The position numbers and the translations under genes were made by a program. Source: Bugula neritina (taxonomy: Eukaryota > Bryozoa > Gymnolaemata > Cheilostomatida > Bugulidae). Taken from it: a stretch of 64,000 nucleotides of DNA. The notes under the pieces were generated by a model. The model made no database searches and was not told the origin of the DNA. It saw only the letters and a program-made list of their open reading frames with translations. Location of the stretch: the NCBI GenBank assembly GCA_964035545.1, contig OZ037768.1, forward strand, positions 4,331,241-4,395,240. The letters run 5' to 3'. Shown here in pieces: positions 12,501 through 25,862 of this stretch (position 1 is its first letter; each line of letters starts with the position of its first letter).

Positions 12501-15500
12501 CAGCCAGAATAGAATCATTGTCAGCAGGGAGAGCAGAACGCAGGGCAATATCAGAATGTAGTTGTAAAAAGCCACCTACAAAACCCAACCTATCATGAAG
12601 AAAATTAGTAAAGTTGACCTTGAGACAAGGTATACCAATAATTCCAGAGCTCTGATATGACTATTTATGTAATCAGTTCAACTGTGAGTCTCAGACTTAG
12701 AAAGTTGAGTTGTGACTTAAGTTTTATGACTTGCAGAGCTCTAGAAATGTATTGGTATGCCTTCAACGGCCTGATTTGTAACTTTGGCCGACACAAACTC
12801 ACCCATCTGCATCTTAGCAGGAGACTCAGGGGGCAGCCAGAAAAGCACCATAGTCAGTAATGAGAGTAGCACACAGGGTAATATCAGTATGTAACTGTAA
12901 AAGGCCACCTAAAAACTCATCACCAATAGTACAAGCATAAATTTATTTGCATTGAAATTTGTTCATTTCACTCCTAAAAGTATCATATATTTTATTTAGT
13001 TTAATATTTTATCTAATTATGATCAAATGTCACTGAAAAGCAGGAAAAGCTATGTTTCCTATAACAAGGCACTGTAATTTAATTTATGTGTTACAATGTA
13101 AATAATACAAGTTTTAACTCCACAAATGTCCACAAAGTCAAAGTATTTTGACTTCACAGCAATTTCCAACATACTAATCTGTTATATAACATGAAGCAGC
13201 ACAAGGTTGAATTTCTAACCAATAATTTTGATAGGATAAATCATTTGACTTTGGTGCTTGAACTTGCATCACATTAGTTTGAAGAGTTAAAAGTATCGAT
13301 TTTACCTGCCGTTTAATGACCACTGTAAAAGTGAGGTCAGGAAATGGCTGAGTGCAACACGGGTAGAAAATGACGTTCTTTCTACCGGGGTGAGCTAACA
13401 CGTCCCACTCATTACTAGGAACATAGTCCGTCAGAGAAATGTGCGGAGAATCCTAATAAAAAATACAGTTTCTAATTAGTGAGCCACATAATGGAATAAG
13501 AGTTCAAACACCCCCAGCAAACTATTGAGAGAGAGATGGAGTTATAAACCTGATTCTTAATTATATTATATAGAAATGCTTGTGGAGATCATTTATCTTG
13601 ATATTAAACTACTATAATTGAAAAATCAATGTCCATATCAGAGCTGCTTATGAAAGTATACAACAGCCCATACAGTGAAAAAAAGGCTGCACTGAAGTTA
13701 TATTAGACATGAGTGACCACTATTTGAAATATATAGTTATAGGAATATCTTACTTGATAGAAATCTATATCCAATTTTAATCCATCGTAAGACCAGGAGC
13801 CAAACTTGAGATGGCAGATTTGGGAGTCAAACGGGAAGTTTGTAATATCAATTGAGCAGGCGCTTTTAAATATACTCGTTGGAATCCAAAGCACTTCACC
13901 ATTCTCTGACACCACACAGAGAGCATCGCGGAACTCTGACAGTCGGTCATCAGCGCTGTAAATGTTACCATGACAACATGTAAACACATTTTGAATGTTA
14001 TCTGGAAGGTTTACGATATTACTTTGTTTGCTGATCGCAAATCTTTGAAAAAAAACTAATTTTTTAAATAGTAGTGTTGACAAAGTTGAGTTATAATGTT
14101 AAATTTCTGCCTAATTTATTTATAAAAAATGTAAGTAAACAGCAACTAACATGTAAAATCAAATACATCATTTTCTTTTATAAACAACTGTGAGTTATAT
14201 ATTGAAGGACACTGCTGGACCTAAGCAAATAAGTTGCCCACTTTTGTTTAAAATTGTTCCACATTTGTACCATACCCTTGTTTTTAAATACAAATTAGAA
14301 GTACATAATATATAGATCATTTTTGTATTCTGTAATTATGCATATGAAAAATTTCAATAGTTTCATTCTTATTAACACTGGTGAGAAAACTAATTGCACT
14401 TATATATAGAATACTTACCTTTGTTATATTACATATGCAATGCAATTGTTGTGTAAGTGGTTAATAATTAACAAAAGTTCTTTTCAAGCCTATAGCTTCC
14501 ATTCATATAATTACCTCTATTGTATGATCATGGGAATTGCCATAGGCAGTATGAGCATGATGCAGTTATGAGAAGACGCTATATCCACATACGTAGTAGG
14601 TGTGGGTGGAAAATTTACATTGTACTTATAGTAAATAGTAACAGTACTAAAAGAATGTATTATGTAAGCTGAGAGTTGAGCCTTACAGAAATGAAATAAA
14701 TTGAAATAAACCAACAAACTAAAGTTATAAAATTTAAAAAATTTTTGCATTTAAACTGTTTAGTATTTTTGATATTTGACACTTTCAAATAGAATTAAGG
14801 GATCTCGTCATAGGAAGGTAATATTAAGTACTCAATATACGAACTAGTTGTAAAGCACTAAGTCAGGTCTCCAAATATCTTTAGCAGGAACTCGAACTTC
14901 ACTGACTCCACCATAATCACTTGAGTTCCAGCTGAGTAGATAGTCTGTCCAAATCTGTTATAAGAATAATATTACTATCACAGACTATAAGCATTTCTGT
15001 ATATATAGTATTGATCATTTTCAAGAACTTGATTCTAACTGAACTAAATCTGCATTAAAAAACTGCTTGTATTTATATTTATTGTGGTTATTCCACATTA
15101 TGTGATGGTACGTTAATAAAATTTAACGAAGATGGTAGTATGATTTGGCAAACTCTACATTGTCATATCTAAAAGCAATTTAACAGCATGCAACAGTATC
15201 TTTGTATATCTTCACTAAAAATTACCACATGGAAAAAAACCGCTTTAATAATGCATGAAATTTGGAAGCCAACCGGTATTTAGATATAGTAGTTGTTACC
15301 AGACGGTTCCAAGCCCTGATAGTCAGTACTTGATTCTTCTCATCTAGTCTAAGAATCTGCACTAAGCCAAGTCCATATTTGAGAGAGATTGGTTCAGAGG
15401 AGTTTTTGACGGGTCTACCGGTAACTCCAGCCTCCTTGTATGTGTCTATGAGATCTTTTATCAGCCTCTTTTCATGCGAGAGCGCTAGATTACCTACCAA

Positions 15501-18500
15501 TAAAATCCAATTGTTGGTGAGTTTGATAATATCACACGCAAAAAAAACACATCATATTTTGGTAGAAAGCTGTAATGCATATTCGTAACCAAACTTTTAA
15601 ACATAAGCTATTCAGATATATAAATTATTCAAACGGCAACTTATTGAGGTTTTCAGAGTAATTCTATCTTGTTGAACGTTTAGAGCACATATTCAGTTTA
15701 ATTAAACATAATTCTACAGACTAAATATTAAATATTTATTTCCAAAACTTTAATTGTAATTAGTTGCTTACATTCAGTGAACTCTCAATATAAAAAGCAA
15801 GCAATGACATAAGAAAGAAAAGTGTATATATATTGAAAAATTCAATTAGGCTTTCTTACACTGCTATATAAAGTATACATGCAGCAAAATATTTCCCCTT
15901 ATTCAAAGATAGGTCATTCAGTAGCAAGGCAAGCTAATAAATAATATAGCTAAATATAGCAAACTCCATAAATGCAGAAGACTATCTTCAGTATGGCAAA
16001 GCAGCGTAGGCAATGAAGCATAACTTATATGACTTCTAACCTCACAAACTACGTTGCAGTTACACCTATAAAAAAAGCTTGTACAACCATTATAAAGGGC
16101 TTTTCATCTATATTTTGAATACTATTTTTATTAATGAAATTAATAAAAACATGCGCAGTGCAACAGCAAGCAAGCATAAGCGAGCTCTGACATGAAAAAC
16201 CTGTAACTGCATCTCATTCTATAGAATATGATTATAGATTTACACAACAGCTTGATGTTTACTTGATAACGAATTTGCATAGAGAATGTGCGAACTGGAT
16301 GTTGGTATGTTTTACTAAAACCGCTTCAAGGTGACAAGTAGTACCTGAGTGTAGATTTAATAGGAAATCAATCCACTCTGAATTATAAGGTGACACAAAC
16401 ACAGCTTATTGTGCTTAGCTGTCATTTCAAACACACAAATATGTAATAAATACATTATGCTATACTATGCTACAGTATACCATACTATGCTAAACTATAC
16501 TATACTATGCTGTGCTATGCTATGCTATGCTATGCTATGCTATGCTATGCTACAGTAAACCATGCTACTCTATGCCGTACTACAGTATACCATACTATGC
16601 TATGCTATACTATGCTGTAGCTATGCTATGCTATGCTATATTATGCTCTACTATGCTGTAGCTATGCTATGCTATGTTACATTATAATATTATATGATTT
16701 TGGGAATAGAACTATTAAATATGGAAATCTCTTGGATTAATGCAACTGTTGTAATAGTGGTGATAGCTAAATTCCCAGTTGGTTGAGCTAATGGTGTGTG
16801 GAGTAGATAGGACACCCCATCTAGCTGCAGATGAGCCACTTCTAAATCACTAAATCATATTATGGAAGAATCACTATATTGAGATATCCTGATTTTTGTC
16901 CCATTTACATACACACCAAGTTTATACTTGTATCTAGTCTAGGGAATTTTAATAATAGCTGCAAATGCTAATCAAACGGCCAACATAGTCATGTATACTG
17001 ACCCTATAGTTGAGCCTGTTTAGCTGAGTAAACACGAATATAGATGATAATTAGATAATCTGGGGACCAATCAATATATCCCAAATAATACTAAGTGTTA
17101 GTTGCATAGCAGACGCCTCCCCTTTGAATATATTGTGTTTCCACTGACCAGTATTGCATAATAAGTTATTTACACTTGATCTAGTTTTTACCCAACATTT
17201 TGGTAGATTCAAAAATGCTCGACTAACGCTCGCTTACAATCCCCGTTCTAAACAAGCTTCATAGAAATCCACATACACAATAAAACTAGTTATAGTGTAT
17301 AAACTGGCCAAATAACCTGTCAATATCCTTACCTTTAACTATTTTTCTACAAACTAGACACACTGATGTTAATTAAATAGATGTTAATTAAATAGAATTT
17401 ATATTTTTGAAATATGTTATCTATAAGACAAATAAGATTATTTTAAAATAAAACTGATTTAGTTTAATCAAAAGCCTGAAATCAAGTTTATAAATGTGTG
17501 TTGACAGTTAAAAGGGGATTAAACTTTTTCTAAAATAACCTCGATAATATTTACTGCATATGATGTTTTAATATTGTAATATAAAATATGTTATTTCAAA
17601 AAAGTAGAGTAGTGTGGGATAGAGGCATTCATGTCAATTTACTATGAGATCATGAATTAATCAGCTATGATATACCTTGATTTGCAAACAGGTGAAGTTA
17701 ATTAGTAAATTAGCTCATACGCTGTCTAATGGCCAATGTTCAATGAACTGTCTGCTGCCGTTACAAACATGGATTTGCACTAATTGCCTTAACTTTCAAA
17801 CTCAGTACAACGCAAGCTGAGCATGTTGATAAATATTTTTCAAAGTTAACTTCTATTCAAGATAGTTATTAGCCTCTAATTAGAATAACAATCTCATTGT
17901 TTTGGGAGGTACAAACAAGAATTCTTATATGACAAGTTGAAAAATTAAAGCATTGTTTTAAGGCATGACAGAGATGGTGTGATTTAGTAAGTTATAAGTC
18001 AAAGAGCTGGTTCTTTGAGTGCAGTCACTCAACCTGGTAAATTACCATTCTATTGAATATAACAGCCATGTGGATACTTGGGTGTTGGCATTAATTTTAC
18101 TTATAACTATTCAATTATATTTAAAAAATATGCCAGAAGTTTGAATTAAGTGGTTAATAACAGTTTTGCCAAATTTATCAGCATTCTAAAATTTACTTTT
18201 GATACGTAAATTTAGTAAATTACTTGCAATGATATGAAGCAACTGTATTGTAATAGGATATATTGCATTGGGAGAATAAGATGATTAAAATGTAGTAATT
18301 GCAACCAAATAATACCAAGTAATCATTTTGTACCATGAAATAACGCTCAAATACAATTAGCTGTAACCAGAAAAACCAAAACCATCAAAAAATCCAGTTA
18401 ATTTTTTATCTCAAAGTTGTTTAAATGTTATAAGAAAAAAATTTCCGTATTATATAATCTATTTCAAATGTAATATAGGATTATGATATCAGATTTTAAG

Positions 18501-21500
18501 CATATGGTACATTTTAAATAATCAGTTGTTAGTAATAATATAAAATAAATTTAAGAGAAAAAGATGTTGTTTAAATTAAAGCATGAAGCAATAAATATTA
18601 TATTTCAAATAAAACAACTGTAGAACAATTGTTGAATAATTACTATATGAAATCTTACGTACTATGTACCACATGGTTGTTACTTCTAAACAGATAAATT
18701 CTAGTCTTTCCTTACTGAATATGTCAATAAACACCATATTAGAAAGTTTTCTTACCTTTACCAACTCTTGATCCGGGAATGGAAAGATGCTTGTTAGTGT
18801 TACATAAATGCAGAAGACATAACAATACTAATAATACTCCTGTATACGTTGAACACATGACAAGGCATTCAGCTCATGGTGGTACCCAACACAGCAGTAC
18901 CAAAATCTTTTTTAACAATAATGCCTTTCTAAAACATGGCTGCTGAGCTGATCTGATGAAGGTACGGTGGCAGCAAGCAGTGCTACACAATACAATGCAT
19001 TAGCCAACAGTTAGTGGTCACTCCCAGCTTCATAGTGAAATGGGATCAATCACAACTGCATGCAGTAAATTGTTTTCCAATAAATATAGGAAGTCAACTA
19101 TAGGCTTGATTCAACTCAACCACGCGTGAACTCTATAGTAGATTAGCATAGGATTTCTATTTATAATTCAGTATAAATACTCATACTGTATTTCAGATAG
19201 AAACTACCGTGAAAAACAAATAAACAAGTTTTAAGGCTGAGTGTTTAGCGATGTCTGTTTTTATGAAAATATTATTTATTCGAAAAATAAAAAAATAAAG
19301 TTTGAATTATTTTGCTACACATAATATAAATTCATATTATACACTGTTTAGAAATTTTTCAACTTAATTTTGTCTATTAGTTTCACTTTTAATAAATAAT
19401 ATAAACAAGGCACTAATGAGAAGCTTTCATTTATGTCAGCAAATGTTTTGATATTCAAACTATGATTCTAGGATGGCATTATCTGGTTTTATTATAAAAT
19501 TATATAGCAAAAGTAATTTTTAATGAAAAAAGTGTCAATATTATCAAATCAGCCAAAACTACTTCTCATTCTATTTTTTGACATTGTATGGTGTAAGTTA
19601 TAGTACATGTGTACCAAGAGGTTCGGTAGATGCAAGAGAAACTAACTCCAAACAAGTATTTTTTATAAATAATTATGCAATAAAAATATATGTAGTGCAT
19701 TTAATTGAAGTATAAAGAAATGGAACATCAAAAATATGATACTTTATTAAAGTAAATGTTATTGGTGTAAAAACTAAAATAGAGGTAAAGCAAATTAAAT
19801 ATGTTCCTTTGATAAAAGTTCTTCTTTCACACTTGTTTAGTTTTCAAGAAAAATGCATTTTATGATTCATGAATATTGAACATAAATGCCATATTACATG
19901 TCAGTATGCAATTTACCTACATGTGCAGGTAAAAGTAAAGTTTTTAATGTATTTAATAATCAAATTGCATTATGATTTATTATCTGCAGGGTGAGAGTTC
20001 AAAGTTCGATGTTTAAGTCTTGAAATTTCAATCATAAATTGGAATTTTTTCTATAGTCTACGCAGTCTATGCAGTGATGAGTTATTCAGCAACATGAGCA
20101 CAAGCAATAGACAAAGCATATTTTTAGTTTTTACAACAGCGCTTGGATATGCATGCAAAACTATGCACAACAAAGCTACACAACTATATTAGATTATATT
20201 ATTATGCAGCTGGAATAATAATACAACAGTATCCAATACACAAACCTTACCATGGGATCAGTTTTAAAGAAATCCAAAGCGGTATATTTCATTAAAAAAC
20301 AAAAAGTTAGCTTAAGTAACATTTACATAAAATTTGCAAAATTTATTCTCTGTGAAACAATTGCTGGCTATAACAAGCTAACGGAGGGGTGAAATATCTC
20401 AAGATTTTTCAAAAACATCTTTTATACATTCAACACCAAAATTTTGCTTATGAACTGCCAGAATTTTAAATAATTCCTAATTAACGTGTCATTTTTTTGC
20501 AGACAAAATTAAGAATCAAACAAAGTCTTGCGTGTGCACGTGGCTCAGGCTATTTGCAGTGTTGAGTAAATGTTGGTAACAGTCATAGGTAAGGAAGCAA
20601 TTTCTTTAGACGAATCACTTATTGTTTTTTATTCTATATGGTGTTTTAGTAGTCTGTTGAAATATTTAAAAAAGTTTTTTTAGATATTTTTGCTCATCAC
20701 TAATTATTAAGATAATGATGAAATGCCACTGCTGCACAAAAGTTATTTTCTCACTGCAAAAGAGTGAGCACAATTCCCAAAAATTGCAAATCTAAATGAA
20801 AAATAAAGCTCTAAAACCAAAAAGGACACCATGCATTAAGGCATTTACTTAGTAAATTACAGTATATTTGTTAATTACAGTACTTAGTAAAAGTAGCGAG
20901 TCTTTGTAAAGACATGTGCTTGCTTGTAAATACTTTATTTTTAACTGTATTTAATCAGCTAATTACTAATATATTAAAAGTTTTCCCATGAACGACTATG
21001 ATGCAAGACAACTTTGCATTTCTCAGACACATTCCATTAATATGAACAATTTTTAGAATAATAGAAAACCTAAGTAAATTATGCAATATTAACACGCCTA
21101 ACTCAAAAACACTTTTTATGAGCAATTTACTTTAACAGAACTAAGGTTAGGCTGATAAAAATGCGTGAATTTTTGTTTTGAAATGAAAGTTTGCGCAAAG
21201 TATTTAGTATTAAATTCTGCTATTGTTCTGCACATAGACATTGCATTCATATCACAGCTAGCCATACATATTCATAAGTGCTAAAAAGAGTCAGTTGAAC
21301 ATAATATCTAAGCAAAGCTTAAAGTTTAATACATTAAATCGTTAAATCTGGATGACCTTTTAATTGTATAACAAAATTTGTTGTTGACCAGTTTTAGAAC
21401 CAGATGAGTTATTTACACTTACTAGGTTTATTTTTATAGATCAATAAATGTAGAAGCAGTTATAATAGCATGTGTTTATTTGATTCTTCAAGTACGTGCA

Positions 21501-24500
21501 TATACATACATGCTACAACGGCTATTGGTCATATGACACCAGATAACCTGGCTAAACTTATAGCAATTGATTGTCAATGTAGAGATTGATGAAAAGTAAA
21601 CAACCAGAAATTAAACTTAAAGTCAACATTTGCTTTTAATTTAGTTAGCAGTATAATCTGCAACATGCATAGTATAAATCAATTTATATCAATTTATTGT
21701 ACAGTTGGTAAGTCATTGTGAAATTGGTATTGCAACAGCGACTGGTTTTAAAATGCTTTAAAGTATTATATATTATAGCAGTTTTTATGTTAACCAGCCC
21801 ATAACCATAACTCTGATCTCAGCATAAGATAGACTTGAGTTTTCTAAATATATTACAATTACAAAAAGGCACAATATAATGTAATACACAAACAAATAAA
21901 ATTACTTCGAGATTTTTATTTTTACAATAAATATATAGGATAGATAGATTAAGCATTGTATATACTAGAAAGGATCTAATAGCAGACTTGGGTATAACTG
22001 TTACGTAAACTGCTTGAATATTTTCTTTAGGAATTCATACTGGGCAACCCGCGAAGGCCAGCCTTGCTAATTAATAGCAGATGTTTCAGCACGTAGAGGC
22101 TCAAACAGTGCTCACAGTGGTAGACTGGGTATTGCCTCTAAACTGATACCTTTAGATTAATCTAAACTTCTAGCAAAACTTTTGACTGCAACATTTTTTG
22201 GCTAAGTTGGTAAAGAATCTTTAAAGTTGAAGTAATTGAAATTTTAAGTGGCCTAGTATTTTTTCACTTTTTCATTTCAAAATTAAAAAACAAATTAAAC
22301 ATGTATATTAGAAAGTCCTGATGAAATGATTTAAGTTAGCCACTGTAATTATTAGCTAATTGCTCTTTTGACATAATAAGATGGTATTACACTTGCATTA
22401 ATTAACATGCATCTTAAAACTATTTCTGTGCACTTCAGAAGAGAACTATAAATCTATGAAGGGAAATACAAAAGCTTGATTGGATCCTTCAACCATAATT
22501 TCGATGAATGATTTGAAAAAAAGTAACAATGTTTTATTATTGAAATCACATGCCATATTAACTCTATTCAACTAAGCAACAGCTTTGATGAAGCATGTAT
22601 TTTATATTTTCAATGTCATAACTTCACTTTATTGAATATTTAAAACACATTTTAATTTTTGCACCGCTATAAGTGGCTGTTCACTATATTATACTCTATT
22701 TTTAAAGTTGTAGTTTTGATTCTTAATTCTTCATTGGAAAAGAATACATACGCTTCTAGTAAATGACTGCTTATATTTTTGTTCTTATAGGTCAGGTTTT
22801 AGCCATATAATTTTTACTTTGACATGATTTCTCAAATAACTAACTCACTCTGTTGTGTTGGTGCCCAAAAAATTTATTCTACTTTGTACTCAATCTCTAC
22901 AGTTACTTCATGTAGCCCTAGTTCCAATGCCCAGACAATAAATGCTACAAGTATATACTAATACAACATCAGCCTTAAGATTAAACCTAGATTCAGCTAG
23001 TACTCGACTATGATCAATTTGTTTTAACTTTCTATAGAAAGCATTATTTTATAATCTTAAAAACACGCAATAAAATAATTTCTAACAAAATGCTGATGAG
23101 TTTCTTATTGACTAAAATACAGAACTTTAAGTAGAAAATGTGCAAGTTCACCATAATATAAACTATAGATTATTTAAACCTGGTAGCCAAAGTTGTCTTC
23201 TCTATAGAAAATAATGGTTTCCCCCTCATGTGTTTTCCCTTGTTAAGCAAGAAGGCAGAGTTTTATTTGTGATTATCTATATGACTGCAATGTGAAATCG
23301 AGTAACAAAAATAAGAAGTTAACTTGCCAGACATGCTAAATGACAACTTAACAATACAACTTTGCGCTTCCTATATTAAATTCTCAATACTACCTCGTTT
23401 CCTGTAATACTAAGCTCCTTATGGTTAGTCTGAGATCTCTGTAGTCATTAGCCTGAGAGCCAGAGTTACACTCTATATCTTACAGCCTACCGGATTTGTA
23501 ATCTTAGTCACTACCATTATGTGCAACTTATTTTTTGAGTTCAGCCTTCAACCATGCAAACAATCCAAAGCTAATAATGAAATTTTCATCAAAGCTACTT
23601 TTTATCGCTTAAATAGTTCATTTTTATTAATTGCAGTCAAGTATTTGACCAGAAGCAAAACTTTAATGCTATGGTTACCAGTTTTTCTGTCCTAGCACCT
23701 CTGCATTAAAAAACCAATTTCAAGCCAAAACTGACTATAAGTAGCTCAAATAAATATTAGGTGAATAAAAACCTTGCTAATATTCTAATAACTATAATAA
23801 AATCACTTTAAATCCTAAATTGCCTGTGTGTACAAAGTCAAGTTTGCTAGCTGTTAAGGTGTTGGGTCCTAAGTGTGCATGAAACGTTAGCAATAGAAAA
23901 AATAGTAAGCTATACCAGGTCCTGATTGCCTATAATAGGCCTCTACGTAGTTTTGAACTTCCAGAATAAATCTGGTGCAGATTAGAGTAGCTACTAATAG
24001 TTCAAGTTGTACAAACTTGGTTTGGGGGTCAAATTGGACGTCTAAATTGCCAGCTGTTGACTCACCGCAATGAAAAGGAAACGGAGATTAGCATTCATGT
24101 TGTCAATAAGCAAGCAGCACCGTAATCATTAAGTGCAGAAATTCATAACACTATCAATAATTTCTATAGTAGTCCCGAGTGTTTACGCAAGTCAAGTATC
24201 ATTAACATAAATAAATCAATGCCTCCTAAACACTGCTGGTAATTATTACTTTATTATAACCTAATTTTATATACTCTGCACTTTGATTTATGTTTAAACT
24301 TTTTATTGCAACTCGTACAAGTGAGTGCATAATACTATAATTATCCTTTGACATGCAAAACTGTAGTTTTTACAGAATCGGGTATCAATACCGGTAGCTT
24401 TTTTAAAACCAAGCTATCGTTAGTAAGCAAACTTTATTAATGTGCTATGTATTGTGCTTCTATCTATATCAGGACTTTGACTACTGCACAGTGTTCATGT

Positions 24501-24668
24501 AATCATGTCATCAACTTGATTTTTTGCCCTACTATTTGGAAATGATGCAACACCAGGGTAAAGGAGGCTTACCTGGTTTGAGAAAGTTTCCATTGCTAGA
24601 GGAAGTTAGAAACAGTACCACTGAGCATACATAAATATAAACCTTCATTTCCAGTCTCTTCCCCACGA
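9008..24668 (-). CDS. nicotinic-acetylcholine-receptor-type Cys-loop channel subunit
   Basis: Nine coding exons (minus strand, 5' to 3') give 512 residues: 24573–24648 (start Met), 15300–15493, 14845–14954, 13754–13955, 13306–13452, one TM1 exon, one TM2 exon, 9766–9884 and 9008–9505. Residues 1–20 form a signal peptide ([14 protein letters not shown]). Seen directly: loop A WRPDLVLY; the Cys-loop pair C160/C174, 13 residues apart; loop B W181; a loop C vicinal pair YPCC (226–227), the mark of agonist-binding alpha subunits; TM1–TM3; a cytoplasmic loop of about 110 residues; TM4 before the C-terminal FPRGT. Potential N-glycosylation sites are in KNSSEP and WNSSDY. The usual -1' Glu before TM2 is missing. 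The first intron is 9 kb. The range includes 20 bp of 5' UTR after an acceptor at 24669–24670. Ligand and ion selectivity are unknown. Confidence 0.93.
10773..10859 (-). CDS. receptor TM2 exon, copy B
   Basis: An 87-nt exon with a good acceptor (tttgtag) and donor (gtactg), phase 1 to phase 1, encoding TM2 from position 4' onward plus the TM2–TM3 loop: [14 protein letters not shown] then [15 protein letters not shown]. It differs from copy A at 11 of 29 residues, mostly in the TM2–TM3 loop, which here carries D, E and R. It is likely used instead of copy A. Confidence 0.85.
11257..11343 (-). CDS. receptor TM2 exon, copy A
   Basis: An 87-nt exon with acceptor attttag and donor gtaaca, and the same phases and length as copy B. 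It encodes [14 protein letters not shown] then [15 protein letters not shown]. Position 9' is Val instead of the usual Leu, and 20' is Asp. The loop after TM2 is neutral. Its many Leu and initial Met make it resemble a signal peptide, but phase and position place it in the pore. Confidence 0.87.
12470..12575 (-). CDS. receptor TM1 exon, copy B
   Basis: A 106-nt exon (phase 0 to 1) with acceptor tttgtag and donor gtaagc. It encodes TM1 with the conserved [14 protein letters not shown] core and ends ESAAKMQL, which supplies positions -2' to 3' of TM2. Splicing both TM1 copies in series would shift the frame, so they must be alternatives. Confidence 0.88.
12803..12908 (-). CDS. receptor TM1 exon, copy A
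   Basis: A 106-nt exon (phase 0 to 1) with acceptor tttttag and donor gtgagt. It encodes the same TM1 with only four changes from copy B in 35 residues, and ends ESPAKMQM. At the selectivity filter this gives P(-2') A(-1') K(0'), reminiscent of the P-A-R motif of anion channels. Confidence 0.88.
15494..24572 (-). other. 9-kb first intron of the receptor gene
   Basis: AT-rich and almost featureless. I find no conserved exon on either strand. Short open frames inside (for example 18576–18764) show no recognisable protein. The only clear structure is a CTATG-type microsatellite at 16445–16685. The length suggests regulatory content, but I cannot identify elements. Confidence 0.6.
16445..16685. 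repeat. CTATG/CTATA pentanucleotide microsatellite
   Basis: Dozens of tatgc and tatac pentamers in a row, with occasional tacagta interruptions, inside the receptor's first intron. Confidence 0.92.
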
Positions 24669-24745
24669 CTAAAATATATTATATTATATTACATCATAAT
24701 ATATTATATTATATTATACTAATATTACTATACTATATTGATAAC
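24669..24745. repeat. TATAT simple repeat beside the receptor start exon
   Basis: AT-only repeats of atattatatt immediately upstream (minus-strand sense) of the acceptor at 24669–24670 that precedes the start codon exon. Confidence 0.8.
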
Positions 24746-25802
24746 AAAAAGCTAAGCTGGTGGTCTGCTGCTCAATGTAGTCATTTTCAGTTTCATTTGT
24801 CAATTACCGGGTAACTTAAATTAAAAACAAAAAGAAATAAACTGTAATTTTGACTATACTCGTAACATCAGTTGATGTGTTTACATAATTGAAAACATTT
24901 AAAAACCTTTACTGCATTTGGCAGGCTAAAATGAGAGAGAGGTTGCTTGCAAGAGATAATGTTGTGTAAAATCATGAAACAATCGAAAACAAAGCATTAC
25001 CAATTGAAGCTCCGATACTTATTATTAAATTTTGAGTATTAAGCCCTGACCCTGATAAGAGATTAGGCAGCGAAAATGTCCTGACTGGAAGCATCGAATT
25101 TGTAAACAAACATTTAAAAGTGTTAGAGTTTTAATTTAGACAAACAAAATTATAATGTGTGCGGAAGATATAATATAGCATTAGAAAAAGGTATATAAAA
25201 CCACAATACACCTGGGATATTGTAGCTGGGAGATGTTATATACTGGAGTTTGTCTAGAAATTAACTACTCAGTAATTTGATTGTTTTAATTTAAGATTTC
25301 TTTCTCAAGGATACAGAAGCATCTTGCATGCACAAGCAATAGAAATGATACAGCTACTCCTTGGAATAAGATAATTGTTATAAAGTTATAAATTTTCTTA
25401 GTTGTATTAAAATTAAGTCCACATCCTCATGAATAATTGCCTAGAATTACCATAGATTAATGTAGTGCTTTATACAATAATAAAACTGGCTGTAGCAGAT
25501 ATAAATTATTTTTGATTTAACTTTAGATAATATAAAACAGCAAAATTTATAAATATAACATTTATTGCTATACCTAGTCTAGTCCTAAACAGATGCGCAG
25601 CACACGCCGAAGACTTGCATCCAGTAGTTTAGTTGAAACTTTCCGCACTTAGTAGCCTTAGGTCTACAAGCATAAGTAATTAAACTCAAAGTAAACATTA
25701 ATATTAGAATGTGTAGAAATGTAATGACAGTAAGTCCTCAGAGAAATACTTGAGATAAATCTAATCTCTAGGTTCAAGTATTAACTGATTGATGATGCTT
25801 AC

Positions 25803-25862
25803 CTGTGCAGGCAGCGTCCCCTGGCAGCAATGCTTCTATCTGCCCGGCAGCAATGCACTAAG
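25803..25862 (-). other. candidate 5' UTR exon of the receptor gene
   Basis: A 60-nt GC-rich island in AT-rich DNA, bounded on the minus strand by a tttaatacag acceptor and a consensus gtaagc donor. It has no ATG, and it contains two copies of GCATTGCTGCC. The start-codon exon begins with an acceptor 20 bp before its ATG, so an upstream noncoding exon is expected; this is the best candidate I found. RNA data would be needed to confirm. Confidence 0.4.

Noticed and set aside
10773-12908. Tandemly duplicated receptor genes instead of alternative exons
   Set aside because: Only TM1 and TM2 exons are doubled, in the order a-b, a-b. Extracellular, TM3 and TM4 exons are single, so two full genes cannot be built.
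20249-20300. Minus-strand candidate start exon with a gtaagg donor
   Set aside because: Phase 0, which also runs into a stop when joined to 15493, and it has no signal-peptide character.
24066-24098. Minus-strand candidate start exon [11 protein letters not shown] followed by a gtgagt donor
   Set aside because: It ends in phase 0. Joining it to the exon at 15300–15493 gives an immediate stop, whereas 24573–24648 fits in phase.
15494-24572. A second gene nested in the receptor's first intron
   Set aside because: Neither strand shows a chain of exons with splice sites or a recognisable protein; all open frames are short and AT-driven.
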